A stretch of 64,000 nucleotides of DNA from Methylotuvimicrobium alcaliphilum 20Z (GCF_000968535.2 NC_016112.1:4464001-4528000); one strand, 5' to 3'. Shown: positions 55,827 to 63,885, counted from the first letter of the stretch. The notes: a model not told the origin generated them from the sequence alone. Program-made: numbers and translations.

Positions 55827-55911
55827 TGTAGCCCATATGCAGCGCAAGCGGTTACGCGAAGAGCACGGCTTCGAAGCCCCGGATTTCGTGCTGCTCTATC
55901 CAGGCTACGAC
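55827..55911 (+). repeat. Dispersed repeat R5
   Basis: About 85 bp (TGTAGCCC, CCCGGATTTCG, CTGCTCTATCCAGGCTACG) recur at 58614-58698 with scattered differences. Partial R1 ends lie on both sides (55770-55815 and 55965-56015). Confidence 0.7.
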
Positions 55912-56052
55912 CTGCATGACGTTTTTATAGTTTTTACCAAGTAAAAGCTTATGATACTGCTCTATACCTTTAGCACTTCAAATTTCGGTAGTGCCGGAGG
56001 AGGCGCCGGGGCGTTCGGGCTCCAAGTTCAGTTCTCGAGCGAATTGCGTCTG

Positions 56053-56301
56053 TTCTTCGATGTAGTCTTCCAAAAGCAAGAAAAAAAGACAGCGAACACC
56101 GTTCCTAGTTGTTCCCATGTAACTATGAGTTATCCACATGCCCCTTTCCTTTTTGCGTAACATTAAGGTAAGGGACGCGTCACTTTGACCGACTTATTAG
56201 GCCGGTAAACAAACCCCAAGGCTAAAAAGCTACCCGCCAAAACGAATTTAGGGGTTTCACTCTGTACCCAATTCTTAATGACAAATGTAAGACCTGCCCC
56301 G
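56053..56301 (-). repeat. Cassette-like modules b and a
   Basis: Block b (56053-56161) and block a (56163-56301) recur, in exchanged order, at 60367-60475 and 60218-60362. On the minus strand block a ends in GTTACGC, immediately followed by AAAAAGGAAAG and an ATG of block b. The same junction is seen after the site at 60469. Exchange of module order at such a core is what integron-type recombination gives. A 76-codon frame (56163-56393) covers block a, but the other copy is frameshifted, so I do not call a gene. Confidence 0.5.
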
Positions 56302-56431
56302 ACGCTCTTGCGACGCTTGCTAAATTGCCAATACTCGCGATTGACTAACATTATTTGCACGGTAGCCTTATTGTTATACTTTTCGTACTTCAACTGATTT
56401 TTTTAGGTTGATTGACCATTGAGGACGAGCC

Positions 56432-57112
56432 ATGCGTAAAATTTTGATCATAGGTGCTAGCAGTGGTATCGGCGCGGCTCTTACCCGCTTGGCTCAGGGG
56501 CAATTCCAAACTTATTCCGTCAGTCGTTCAGACGCAGAACCGGGTTTGTCGGAACATTTTAACTGCGATGTCTTAACCGACCCCTTACCGGCTTTGGACG
56601 AGCCATTGGCCGGCTTGGTTTATTGTCCCGGCAGTATCAACTTAAAACCCTTCGCAACGATCAAACTCGATCAGTTTCGGCAGGATTTGGAACTCAATCT
56701 GCTGGGCGCGGTGCGCTGCTTGCAGCATTATCAGCGTAATCTTCAGGCTGCGGATACGGCCTCGGTCGTGCTTTTCAGCACCGTAGCGGTGAATACCGGT
56801 TTTCCATACCATGCCACAGTGGCGGCCGCTAAAGGCGCGGTGGAAGGTTTGACCCGCTCCTTGGCTGCGGAATGGGCTCCGAAGATACGCGTCAATGCGA
56901 TTGCTCCGTCATTAACCAACACCCCGTTAGCCGAACGTTTGATACGCGAAGACGCTAAAAAACAGGCTGCCGCCGCGCGCCATGCGCTGAATCGCATCGG
57001 TGAAGCCGAGGACATCGCTCAGATGGCCTTGTTTTTATTGTCCGACAAAGCCGGTTGGATTACCGGTCAAATCATGCGTGTCGACGGTGGAATATCGGCA
57101 GTCAGGACTTAG
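56432..57112 (+). CDS. Short-chain dehydrogenase/reductase family protein lacking the usual catalytic Tyr
   Basis: The 226-residue SDR has the cofactor motif IIGASSGIGAAL (residues 6-17), a VYCPGSI block for NNAG, Ser in FSTVAVN, and the C-terminal GWITGQIMRVDGG. Where the YxxxK motif is expected, the sequence reads TVAAAK: Lys is present, but the Tyr position is Val. The nearest Tyr is four residues earlier. Either the enzyme uses another acid or it has a non-redox role. GAGGA lies before the ATG. The FAD enzyme follows after 71 nt. Confidence 0.85.
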   Translation: MRKILIIGASSGIGAALTRLAQGQFQTYSVSRSDAEPGLSEHFNCDVLTDPLPALDEPLAGLVYCPGSINLKPFATIKLDQFRQDLELNLLGAVRCLQHYQRNLQAADTASVVLFSTVAVNTGFPYHATVAAAKGAVEGLTRSLAAEWAPKIRVNAIAPSLTNTPLAERLIREDAKKQAAAARHALNRIGEAEDIAQMALFLLSDKAGWITGQIMRVDGGISAVRT

Positions 57113-57183
57113 TCGCTTGGAATTCGCCTCAGCCTTACGTTTGCTGGTTCATGGGTTCACTTTTTGAAAAGGAGAAGGCGGTC

Positions 57184-58446
57184 ATGAGTAAAAAGTACCA
57201 TACGGTTGTGATCGGCGGCGGTTGTCTGGGCGCTGCCTGTAGTTTTTCGATAAGGCGCAAGCTCGGCAACAAAGCAGAAAAGGTGGCTATTGTAGAGAAA
57301 AAAGTATTGGGTGCGGGTTTGAGTTCTCGCCATAGCGCGATTGTCCGCTCGGCCAATGCGTCGCCAATGGCGGCAAGGATGGCCAAAATAGCCACACAGT
57401 ATTGGAAAAATCTGCAACCGATTTGGGGTGTCGATATCCCTTTTGAACAGTCAGGGGCTATTTGGATCGCCGAGAGTCATTCCGGAAAGTCCTCAAAAAA
57501 TTGGATGGACTTAGAGCAAGCAATGCAAAAAGAAGGCATCGATTTTACGATGATTTCTCATCAAGATGTGACCGAACTCACTCGGAATGCGGTTAAAATC
57601 GTCCCGGAAGAAATCTATTATTATGAGCCTGACGTTCTTCAGTTGGATTCCCCGCAAATCTTGAATGCAATGCAGACGGCCGCTCAAAAAAATAACATCG
57701 ACATTTTAGAGCATTGCGAGGTCTTTGATTTTGAGCAAGATACTCGGAATGATATTACCGCCTTACACACCAGCCAGGGCAAAATCCTGACGAAGCATGT
57801 GGTCAATGCCGCAGGCGGTTGGAGTTCGGAATTGTTTGCCGGCATCGGTTTGCGCATTCCCGTGGCATTGGAGCCCGTGTACGCGGCTAATTTTTTGGTG
57901 AGTGTCAACGATATTCCGGAATCCATGCCGATTATCGCCGACTATGTCAATCAAGCCTATTTTAGACGCTGGCGCGGCAGTATTTTGCATATGCACCAAC
58001 CGAGACGGCGCAATGCTAAAGATATTGCCCGTTCATTCAGCCGAGCAGCGATGAATCCCGACGGTGCCAATGTCATTTACGACGCATTGAGTTTTAATGT
58101 TAATCATCAGCAACTCGACAACTATCTAGGCAAAATCATCAGCCGTTTTCCAAGAATCGGAAAACCCGTTTATGCCGGAGGCTATCATTCATTTTTCGAT
58201 ATTACGCCCGATTTAAAATTCATTCTGGGGTCTGACACGCGAGTAAGTAATCTCTATCACTGCTTGGGCGCCGGCCAAGCTTTGAAATATGCGCCGATTT
58301 TCGGCGAAATCATCGCTGAATTAATCGTTGAAAAGCGCATGCCGGCCGATTCGATAGACATTGAGGAATTTTCCATAGCGCGATTCGCCGATAAAGACTT
58401 GTCTGAATATTGGCGTAGCGATTCTTTACAACCGAGTGCTTTGTAG
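57184..58446 (+). CDS. DAO-type FAD-dependent oxidoreductase
   Basis: The 420-residue flavoprotein of the D-amino-acid/sarcosine oxidase family starts YHTVVIGGGCLGAACSFSI. It has the FAD ribose Glu in AIVEKKVLGAG, SSRHSAIVRSANAS, VVNAAGGWSSELF, and a C-terminal LYHCLGAGQALKYAP block. It oxidises amines or hydroxy acids; the substrate cannot be told. ATG at 57184 follows AAGGAGAAGG. The frame is open 43 codons further back into the SDR gene, but that start lacks support. Confidence 0.85.
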   Translation: MSKKYHTVVIGGGCLGAACSFSIRRKLGNKAEKVAIVEKKVLGAGLSSRHSAIVRSANASPMAARMAKIATQYWKNLQPIWGVDIPFEQSGAIWIAESHSGKSSKNWMDLEQAMQKEGIDFTMISHQDVTELTRNAVKIVPEEIYYYEPDVLQLDSPQILNAMQTAAQKNNIDILEHCEVFDFEQDTRNDITALHTSQGKILTKHVVNAAGGWSSELFAGIGLRIPVALEPVYAANFLVSVNDIPESMPIIADYVNQAYFRRWRGSILHMHQPRRRNAKDIARSFSRAAMNPDGANVIYDALSFNVNHQQLDNYLGKIISRFPRIGKPVYAGGYHSFFDITPDLKFILGSDTRVSNLYHCLGAGQALKYAPIFGEIIAELIVEKRMPADSIDIEEFSIARFADKDLSEYWRSDSLQPSAL

Positions 58447-58613
58447 GTCGATAAGCAAACGTTATCCGATCGGAAGTGTGGTGCTTCTGCGATAAAAAGT
58501 AACTTGACTACTTTTATAGAGCGCATCCCCCATGATGTAAAAGTAAGGACTGATCACTCACTTTTCTGACTTCGCTCTTCCTATTAGGGCGCTAATTGTT
58601 AGGGATTGAACTA

Positions 58614-58698
58614 TGTAGCCCGTACCAGCGCATACGGCTTACGCGAAGGCCATGGCTCGAAACCCCGGATTTCGCGCTGCTCTATCCAGGCTACGGCC
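58614..58698 (+). repeat. Dispersed repeat R5
   Basis: The second copy of the element at 55827-55911. The two R5 copies bracket the SDR and FAD oxidoreductase genes in direct orientation. Confidence 0.7.
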
Positions 58699-58725
58699 TA
58701 CCTAGCTGTCGGTTCCTACCCCGAA

Positions 58726-58926
58726 TTATATTGCCATGCCATGTTCTTTTGCATATTCACGTAATGCCTTATTAACGGACTCTGAAGTTGGGAATAGTTT
58801 ATGTAATTCAGGAGAGATAACCATAATATTAGTTCCTTCCCTATAGCGTTTAACATATTTTCCTCGCACCCCTGATTTGATAAGCTCTTCCGGGTACTCT
58901 TCTCGTAATGTATCTTCATTGTTCAT
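58726..58926 (-). CDS. BrnA-like antitoxin of a broken BrnT pair
   Basis: The 66-residue protein has a charged N-terminus (NNEDTLREEYPEELIKSGVR) and a short C-terminal helix pair. It lies directly after a BrnT reading frame and overlaps it by 11 nt, the usual antitoxin place. It is not similar in detail to the BrnA at 41493; it belongs to the second antitoxin type seen with BrnT. The gene is intact. Confidence 0.7.
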   Translation of the reverse strand: MNNEDTLREEYPEELIKSGVRGKYVKRYREGTNIMVISPELHKLFPTSESVNKALREYAKEHGMAI

Positions 58927-59185
58927 ATGCTTTATGCTCTCGATTAGTCATGCGCCTTGCAGATATAATGCGAATGTTATCACCTCTTTCTGTGAAAGAA
59001 ACCACTAGAGGCGTACCCTTTTATGAAACACCAAAAAGCAAATAGCGTTCTTCCTCGTAAGAGTGGTCCGGGTCTAAAACACAGGATGAAAAATCATCGT
59101 TAAACACTTCGCTGGCTTCAAAAAAAGAAATGCCATGCTTTTTCTGATTAGAAAATGCTTTGGTTTCATCCCATTCAAAATCCAT
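58916..59185 (-). pseudogene. brnT: BrnT-type toxin gene with in-frame stop codon
   Basis: Translation from ATG 59185 gives MDFEWDETKAFSNQKKHGIS, then FFEASEVFND and DPDHSYEEERYLLFGVS. It then hits TAA at 59023-59021 (codon 55) and continues in the same frame KGTPLVVSFTERGDNIRIIS, ARRMTNREHKAYEQ and a normal stop at 58918. Both halves are clear BrnT sequence, 89 codons in all. A single nonsense change has therefore inactivated the toxin while the antitoxin stays open. Confidence 0.85.
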
Positions 59186-59433
59186 GAGTACTTTTATCGT
59201 TTAGGTTAAAAAGTTTTGTTGAATGAGTATAACGAGTGATATAAAGCTTTAAAAGCAATAACAAACAAATCTTTTGTACACGACAAACCGTTTAAAAATT
59301 TTATAAAACGATCGGGATTCGTGTGATCAATGTTGCTCGCCAAATCTTTGTGGCGTCATACCTTCTCTCAACGACACCGCTCTTTATACCGCTGACCGTG
59401 ATGCTTTGCTTGATTATTGATGAATTGAGTTCG

Positions 59434-59460
59434 GGAAAAAACATCCATCAGGATTTTTTC
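59434..59460 (-). terminator. Possible terminator after higBA
   Basis: On the minus strand ATCC-TGAT-GGAT with flanking A and T runs ends in GTTTTTTC, about 120 bp after the higA stop. The rest of 59186-59576 shows no gene. Confidence 0.4.
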
Positions 59461-59576
59461 AGCATGCTATTTGAGGCTGGGGGATAACGTGGGGGGATTT
59501 TACTATTCGACAAATAACTGCGGGTTTGGGCTGGTTTTTACAGGAGCGGAGCGACGACTTCCATTGGAGCCCATTG

Positions 59577-59867
59577 CTATATGCCCGCAGCAACCAAAGA
59601 CTCGACATGATACTCAGGTCTATGAGCCGACAGATCATGAGTCGATTGCAGATTAAGCCAAAATTCAGGGGACGTATTGAAAGCCTCAGAAAGTAGCCAG
59701 GCAGTATCTGGCGTAATACCACGTTTACCACGTACAATCTCATTAACGCGTTGAACGGATATACCTAAATGAATAGCCAGGGCTTTTTGGGTAATCTCAA
59801 GAGGCTCAAGAAACTCTTTAAGTAATATCGTACCTGGGTGTGTTGCAGTTCTGTTCGTCGGAATCAT
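59577..59867 (-). CDS. higA: HigA family antitoxin
   Basis: The 96-residue helix-turn-helix protein opens NRTATHPGTILLKEFLEP and continues LEITQKALAIHLGISVQRVNEIV, RGITPDTAWLLSEAF and PEFWLNLQ, the standard HigA pattern. It binds HigB and represses the operon. It lies 14 nt after higB. Confidence 0.92.
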   Translation of the reverse strand: MIPTNRTATHPGTILLKEFLEPLEITQKALAIHLGISVQRVNEIVRGKRGITPDTAWLLSEAFNTSPEFWLNLQSTHDLSAHRPEYHVESLVAAGI

Positions 59868-59881
59868 ACGTCACCTCACTA

Positions 59882-60172
59882 TTAGTGATAGTCCATAATT
59901 TGGACATCATGAGCTGCATTGGCCTCCCAACGGAAAACAATGCGCCATTGATTGTTTATACGGATACTGTGAAAACCCTTGAGATCACCTTTGAGTGGTT
60001 CCAGTCTGTTTGCAGGCGGAGATTTAAGATCGTCAAGGTTTTGAGCAGCATTGATTATGTCCAGCTTATACAGCGCCAATTCATGAATCTGGTTGGGCAG
60101 TTTTCTAGCTTTGTTGCTGGAAATTCCGTGAAACAAGTCTGAAGTGGCCTTATCACTGAATGAAACAATCAT
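59882..60172 (-). CDS. higB: HigB/RelE-type toxin
   Basis: The 96-residue protein has the HigB pattern: MIVSFSDKATSDLFHGISS, LDDLKSPPANRLEPLKG, and GFHSIRINNQWRIVFRWE near the C-terminus. It is a ribosome-dependent mRNA interferase of the RelE fold. ATG at 60172 is the family start. A cassette-type core (TTAACGC on the minus strand) lies about 45 nt upstream, so higBA may be a captured cassette. Confidence 0.9.
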   Translation of the reverse strand: MIVSFSDKATSDLFHGISSNKARKLPNQIHELALYKLDIINAAQNLDDLKSPPANRLEPLKGDLKGFHSIRINNQWRIVFRWEANAAHDVQIMDYH

Positions 60173-60217
60173 GATGCCGATATTAACGGATTCACGGTAT
60201 TCATGCAATTTTTAGCG

Positions 60218-60475
60218 TTAAGGTAAGGGCCGCGTCCCTTTGACCGACTTATTAGGCCGGCAAACAAACCCCAAGGCTAAAAAGCTACCCGCCAAAACAA
60301 AAATTTAGGGTTTTCACTCTGTGCCCAATTATTAATGACAAATGTAAGGCCTGACCTCGATGCTCCTTCTTCGATGTAGTCTTCCAGAAGCAAGAAAAAA
60401 GACAGCGAACACCGTTCCTGGTTGTTCCCACGTAACTGTGAGTTATCCACATGGCTACTTTCCTTTTTGCGTAAC
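60218..60475 (-). repeat. Cassette-like modules a and b, second copy
   Basis: Block a (60218-60362) and block b (60367-60475) are about 90 percent like 56163-56301 and 56053-56161. On the minus strand block b starts right after a GTTACGC core, and block a ends in a TTAACGC core just before higB. Confidence 0.55.
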
Positions 60476-60546
60476 GCCGCCATAAACGGCGCGAGCTTGC
60501 GAGCGTCCGGCGACCGTAGGGAGCGAATTTAATGGCCTTGTTAGGC
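60469..60546 (-). other. attC-like recombination site (78 bp)
   Basis: On the minus strand the site starts GCCTAAC (60546-60540) and ends GTTACGC (60475-60469). GGCCATTAAA near one end pairs with TTTATGGC near the other, and the GC-rich centre also folds. This is the imperfect-palindrome layout of integron attC sites (RYYYAAC...GTTRRRY, with one departure at the right core). The stop codon of the next gene lies inside GCCTAAC, as is common in cassettes. No integrase is in the window. Confidence 0.55.
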
Positions 60547-60921
60547 GATTTCATGACCAAGCCCAATACGATGCCAAGCCTCTTTGAATTGTGGCTGATC
60601 ATAAGAAGTGGGTTGCAACCAGTAAGACACGCGGCCCTCTTTTTCACCGCAATGAGCCAATGATTTTATCTCTTCAGGTAAAAGAACAAAAACATTTGGC
60701 TCTTTTGCGACATTATTTACGATGAGCCAGAAGTCACCCATAACTTTTTCAAGTGAGTTTCCGAGCGGAACTGGGTTTCGTTTTGAAAGCGCCTTTACTT
60801 GAACCCCGATAAAGTCAGTGCCTTCTTTATTGTATGCAATTATGTCAATGCCTCTTGCATTTCTGGCAGTTGGCATAACATTCCAGCCCATGCACGACAG
60901 TTTATAACAGGCATAGTACAT
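60541..60921 (-). CDS. Cassette-type protein with PD-(D/E)XK-like core
   Basis: The 126-residue protein contains NARGIDIIAYN and FIGVQVKALSKR, a D-x(n)-(Q)-x-K layout like PD-(D/E)XK nucleases. VSYWLQPTSYDQPQFKEAWHRIGL closes it. I recall such proteins as uncharacterised cassette-borne genes, sometimes misnamed aspartate-ammonia lyase. Open sequence KLETQVTGNIG precedes the ATG at 60921 and looks like part of the protein. An AAGGAG and a second core GTTAGGC (60980-60974) lie just before it, but no start codon is there, so the original start may have been lost. Confidence 0.55.
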   Translation of the reverse strand: MYYACYKLSCMGWNVMPTARNARGIDIIAYNKEGTDFIGVQVKALSKRNPVPLGNSLEKVMGDFWLIVNNVAKEPNVFVLLPEEIKSLAHCGEKEGRVSYWLQPTSYDQPQFKEAWHRIGLGHEIA

Positions 60922-60973
60922 GCCGATATTGCCAGTTACTTGAGTCTCTAATTTCGCGCTGGACTCCTTGTGC

Positions 60974-60980
60974 GCCTAAC
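60974..60980 (-). other. Upstream cassette boundary core GTTAGGC
   Basis: GTTAGGC on the minus strand, followed by GCACAAGGAG, marks the likely 5' boundary of the cassette that ends at the attC-like site 60469-60546 (about 505 bp). Confidence 0.4.
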
Positions 60981-61218
60981 AAGTTATTGTCCCGACCTGT
61001 CTAACATACGGCTTTTCCTGCTTGATTGTCAAGAATGCAGCTACAACGCTAGATTTTCTGAACTGTATAATCTGCATTTAATTCATGATAAACCGATCGG
61101 AATAATACCAAAGCTACGTTTTGAATTTCCGCTATGACCAACATAAGCGACAATTGAATATCCAAATGCATAAACAGAAATAAAAAGGATAAGATCGAAA
61201 TTAGGTCATATCGCGTAC

Positions 61219-61370
61219 TTTCCCGTATTCCTCTATGGGCTAGGTGCTTTAACAGTAGTTTGGTGCGCATCGCGCGTCTAATGGTGTTACTCACGCTGCA
61301 GATTGGGTAATCTGTAGAGGAAGCTCTAGCTTTCCGACGATAAAGGAAAAATTGAATGAGCGAGTCGAGG
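61219..61370 (+). repeat. Repeat R8, interrupted copy
   Basis: TTCCCGTATTCC, GTGCTTTAA, GAAGCTCTAGCTT and CGACGAT blocks match 63708-63800, with about 60 bp of extra sequence in the middle here. A short open frame over it (61049-61294) is not convincing as a gene. The 60981-61692 gap otherwise holds an R4 remnant and an R6 copy. Confidence 0.5.
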
Positions 61371-61482
61371 TTGGTTGATGTTGTGCCGGTCTCTGGAAGC
61401 CGGATGGAGCTTGGTAAAGATCGGGATGCGGGTTGGGCGTTTTAGTTTGAGGCGTATGGGCTTTATAGCCTACAGCACGGAA

Positions 61483-61556
61483 TTTGTAACCCCGTCCTAA
61501 ACGTTTCGACTGTGGCTAAAGCAAATCAAAACGTTCGGGGCGGGTTGAATAAACCG
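61483..61556 (+). repeat. Dispersed repeat R6
   Basis: TTTGTAACCCCGTCCTAAAC, then GCTAAAGCAAATCAAAACG and GCGGGTTGAATAA, near-identical to 62453-62536 and inverse to 19026-19098. Confidence 0.75.
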
Positions 61557-61692
61557 CCACGCGCGAAATATCTTCACTTCGCTGGTGCTCTGTTTCCAAG
61601 ATTTTCAGCTAAGGACAATTCGATTTGTTCGGCAAATCCGCCAGGCGACCCTTGTCCGTTAATTGCTGATGGCGCCGTAATCATTCAAGCTG

Positions 61693-62244
61693 TTATTCCT
61701 GGAGTATGGATTCTAAAATCAATGGCTCTCGTTGATCATAGGCTTCATATTCGCCACTAATCACTTTAAACAACAAGCTATAGGAGACTTTCCAGCGCCC
61801 GGTTTTACACTGTAACGTAACGGTTTTGGGATTCAAGCGAATCACTTTGCCGTACATTTCCACGTTCTCCCGTGTGTTCAAAAAGCCCAAAATTTCGCCA
61901 ATACCGACCTCATGACGCTGTAAGCCAGTGCCCTTGCTGTTATTAATCGCCGTGTCGGCCTGTTCAATATTCAACCAAAAATAGGGCAACTTCCACCTTT
62001 TGCCGTCCGTCAGGTTTTGCACCAATACTTTGGTTTTATTACATTCCAATAAAATCGCTTTGATAGGCGCATTATGGACCGCATCGAAGTATTCAACCTC
62101 CTGGCCAATGCGTAATTCACGTTTGATGGCCGAAATACGTTTAGGGTCATCGAGCATACGCCGGATCGCGACATTCAATCGATAAAGATCAAACGGCGAT
62201 GCCGTATCAAGCATTTTGATCACTTCGCTGAAATTAACAGACAT
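61693..62244 (-). CDS. Conserved-looking protein of unknown function with two SH3-like segments
   Basis: The 183-residue protein is not one I recognise. An N-terminal helical part (DLYRLNVAIRRMLDDPKRIS) is followed by two similar beta-rich stretches: GQEVEYFDAVHNAPIKAILL with TKVLVQNLTDGKRWKLPY, and REN-VEMYGKVIRLNPKTVTLQC with GRWKVSYSLLFKV. These resemble KOW/Tudor-type small barrels and suggest nucleic-acid or protein binding. AAGGTG lies before the ATG at 62244. R6 repeats lie on both sides. Confidence 0.6.
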   Translation of the reverse strand: MSVNFSEVIKMLDTASPFDLYRLNVAIRRMLDDPKRISAIKRELRIGQEVEYFDAVHNAPIKAILLECNKTKVLVQNLTDGKRWKLPYFWLNIEQADTAINNSKGTGLQRHEVGIGEILGFLNTRENVEMYGKVIRLNPKTVTLQCKTGRWKVSYSLLFKVISGEYEAYDQREPLILESILQE

Positions 62245-62404
62245 ATTTCTTCACCTTAATAAATGGTTTCCATCAGAGTACAGCTCGTATGGGCTTTAAT
62301 GACAGCATACTGCACAGGTTAATGAAAAACCACCATAGTTTTTCATGGTTGACGAGATGAAATGACATCGTAGTTATAAGCGGATAGGCGCTTCCCTGGC
62401 GTTC

Positions 62405-62429
62405 AGGACGGGTTTAACCAACCCGTCCT
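62405..62429. repeat. Perfect 10-bp-stem hairpin
   Basis: AGGACGGGTT, five bases, AACCCGTCCT. It adjoins the R6 copy and carries the same ACGGGTT theme. Confidence 0.6.
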
Positions 62430-62452
62430 ACTGAAGTCCGGTATAATCGGGA

Positions 62453-62536
62453 TTTGTAACCCCGTCCTAAACGTTTCGACTGTAGCTAAAGCAAATCAAA
62501 ACGCGCGGAGCGGGTTGAATAACCCGCTCCGCGCGA
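62453..62536 (+). repeat. Dispersed repeat R6 ending in a strong hairpin
   Basis: Near-identical to 61483-61556. Its right end holds GCGCGGAGCGGGTT and AACCCGCTCCGCGC, a perfect 14-bp stem with a GAAT loop (62503-62534), 7 nt after the stop of the minus-strand membrane protein gene. It may act as that gene's terminator. Confidence 0.75.
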
Positions 62537-62541
62537 AGTAA

Positions 62542-63243
62542 TTAGATTAACTCTAAAAGAAGTACAAAAACCAAAGCCAAACCTAAACCGCAATGGATTA
62601 CGCCCTTTACACTTGCCAATGGCCCCATAAAACCGGCAGACGGCAATTTCTGCGCAAAACCGTATCGGGAAAGCGCCTTGCGTGACGCATTGTATTGGAG
62701 ACCGAGAATCGCTGCGAAAATCAAAAGGATACTGAGCGTTCCGGAATCATAATGAGGATAATGAGCGGAGGCGCCCATGAAAAATAACATCGGGACTGAA
62801 AACAATACATTCGTTCTAGAAGCCAGCCCCGCTTGCGCTGCTGCATCAGCTGCTTCAGGTATGGCCGCTTCGCCTTTCGCGGTTTTTTCGGTGGATGCGA
62901 TTACTATTTTTTGATTCGGCCAAATGATTAACCAAACGTTTAAGAACATTAAAGTACCGAGCATAGCGCCGATATAGATATCGACCGACCACCCGCTGCC
63001 GCGGATTCCCATAATGCCGAGTCCTGTTAGAAAAGTCAGCATGGCTCCCCAGCGAAACCACCATAATGCGCGCGGCACCAACTTTTGAACAACATCTGAT
63101 TTAGCCGAAGCTTCCGCCTCCTTAAAATACTCTCCTTGCACGAAATTGAAATAGTAAAGCAACCCAATCCAGGTTATTCCGGCCAAAAAATGTCCCCATC
63201 GAAACAGCATTTCCAGACCGGGTTGTGTTGTAAAAATGTCCAT
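62542..63243 (-). CDS. PuuD/urate hydroxylase N-terminal-type membrane protein
   Basis: The 233-residue protein has about six hydrophobic helices and the family start LEMLFRWGHFLAGITWIGLLYYFNFVQ. WWFRWGAMLTFLTGLGIM, FLNVWLIIWPNQKIVIAS and SVPMLFFMGASAHYPHY follow. It matches the membrane part of PuuD (Urate_ox_N), without the C-terminal cytochrome c domain of urate-oxidising PuuD. No purine-degradation genes are nearby, so a urate role is doubtful; conserved His and Trp residues could hold haem. Confidence 0.75.
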   Translation of the reverse strand: MDIFTTQPGLEMLFRWGHFLAGITWIGLLYYFNFVQGEYFKEAEASAKSDVVQKLVPRALWWFRWGAMLTFLTGLGIMGIRGSGWSVDIYIGAMLGTLMFLNVWLIIWPNQKIVIASTEKTAKGEAAIPEAADAAAQAGLASRTNVLFSVPMLFFMGASAHYPHYDSGTLSILLIFAAILGLQYNASRKALSRYGFAQKLPSAGFMGPLASVKGVIHCGLGLALVFVLLLELI

Positions 63244-63885
63244 TAAAACCTCCCCTCATTAATTGATTATTGTTATTTTACGCAATGATTTTTTGTCTAG
63301 CCCAAGGGTTAATTCTTTATTGACAACAATGACGAAGTCGTATCCCTGGGTCAGCGTTTGGATGGTCGCTAAGTTTTTCCTGGCTGTCAAGTCAGAAAAA
63401 GCATTAATAATTAATAATTTACTACCTTTGTTATAAGAATCGGCTCAGAAGTAAGTTAAGGCATTATGTATTAATAAAGAAAACTTCGTAGGGAGGCCGC
63501 AGACAACATAACCTCGAAATAATTGGAGCGATAATGAGGGGAAAAAAGCTTTTCTGGACAACAGAATGCTGGGCTTGGGGGGTAACCATAATCATCAAGC
63601 TAAGCGCAGATCCCCGTTGCTAAATCATTATCGACCGCTTTCGGCGAGTCTAAGGGGTGTAGCCGGGATGGATCGCAGGGCAATCCGGGAAGTTCGAAGC
63701 CACGCCATTCCCGTATTCCGCTATGCTGCATACGGGCTACGTGCTTTAAAAGCAGGAAGCTCTAGCTTCTCGACGATCAAGGCGGATTGAACAAGCGATT
63801 CGGCCGGCTCCTTTCGCCTTTTCACGCAAGATTAAAAAACATTATCAAACGGGGGCGCCTTGAAACTTTTTCAAACTCAAAAAAA
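63244..63885. other. Gene-free interval with an R8 repeat
   Basis: Contains the R8 copy at about 63708-63800 (CCGTATTCCGCTATGCTGC, GTGCTTTAAAAGCAGGAAGC). An open frame at 63566-63790 runs through this repeat and is not accepted. The rest shows no gene or clear structure. Confidence 0.45.

Noticed and set aside
56163-56393. Possible 76-residue protein over cassette block a
   Set aside because: The other copy of the block (60218-60362) is frameshifted, so the reading frame is not under selection as far as can be seen. Described as a repeat instead.
58716-58919. 67-codon frame overlapping the BrnT antitoxin gene
   Set aside because: A shifted frame of the 58726-58926 gene, which fits the toxin-antitoxin layout and starts at a proper ATG.
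61049-61294. Possible 81-residue membrane protein
   Set aside because: It overlaps repeat R8, has no Shine-Dalgarno sequence and I recognise no family.
63566-63790. Open frame of 74 codons near the right edge
   Set aside because: It passes through the R8 repeat; no coding signal.
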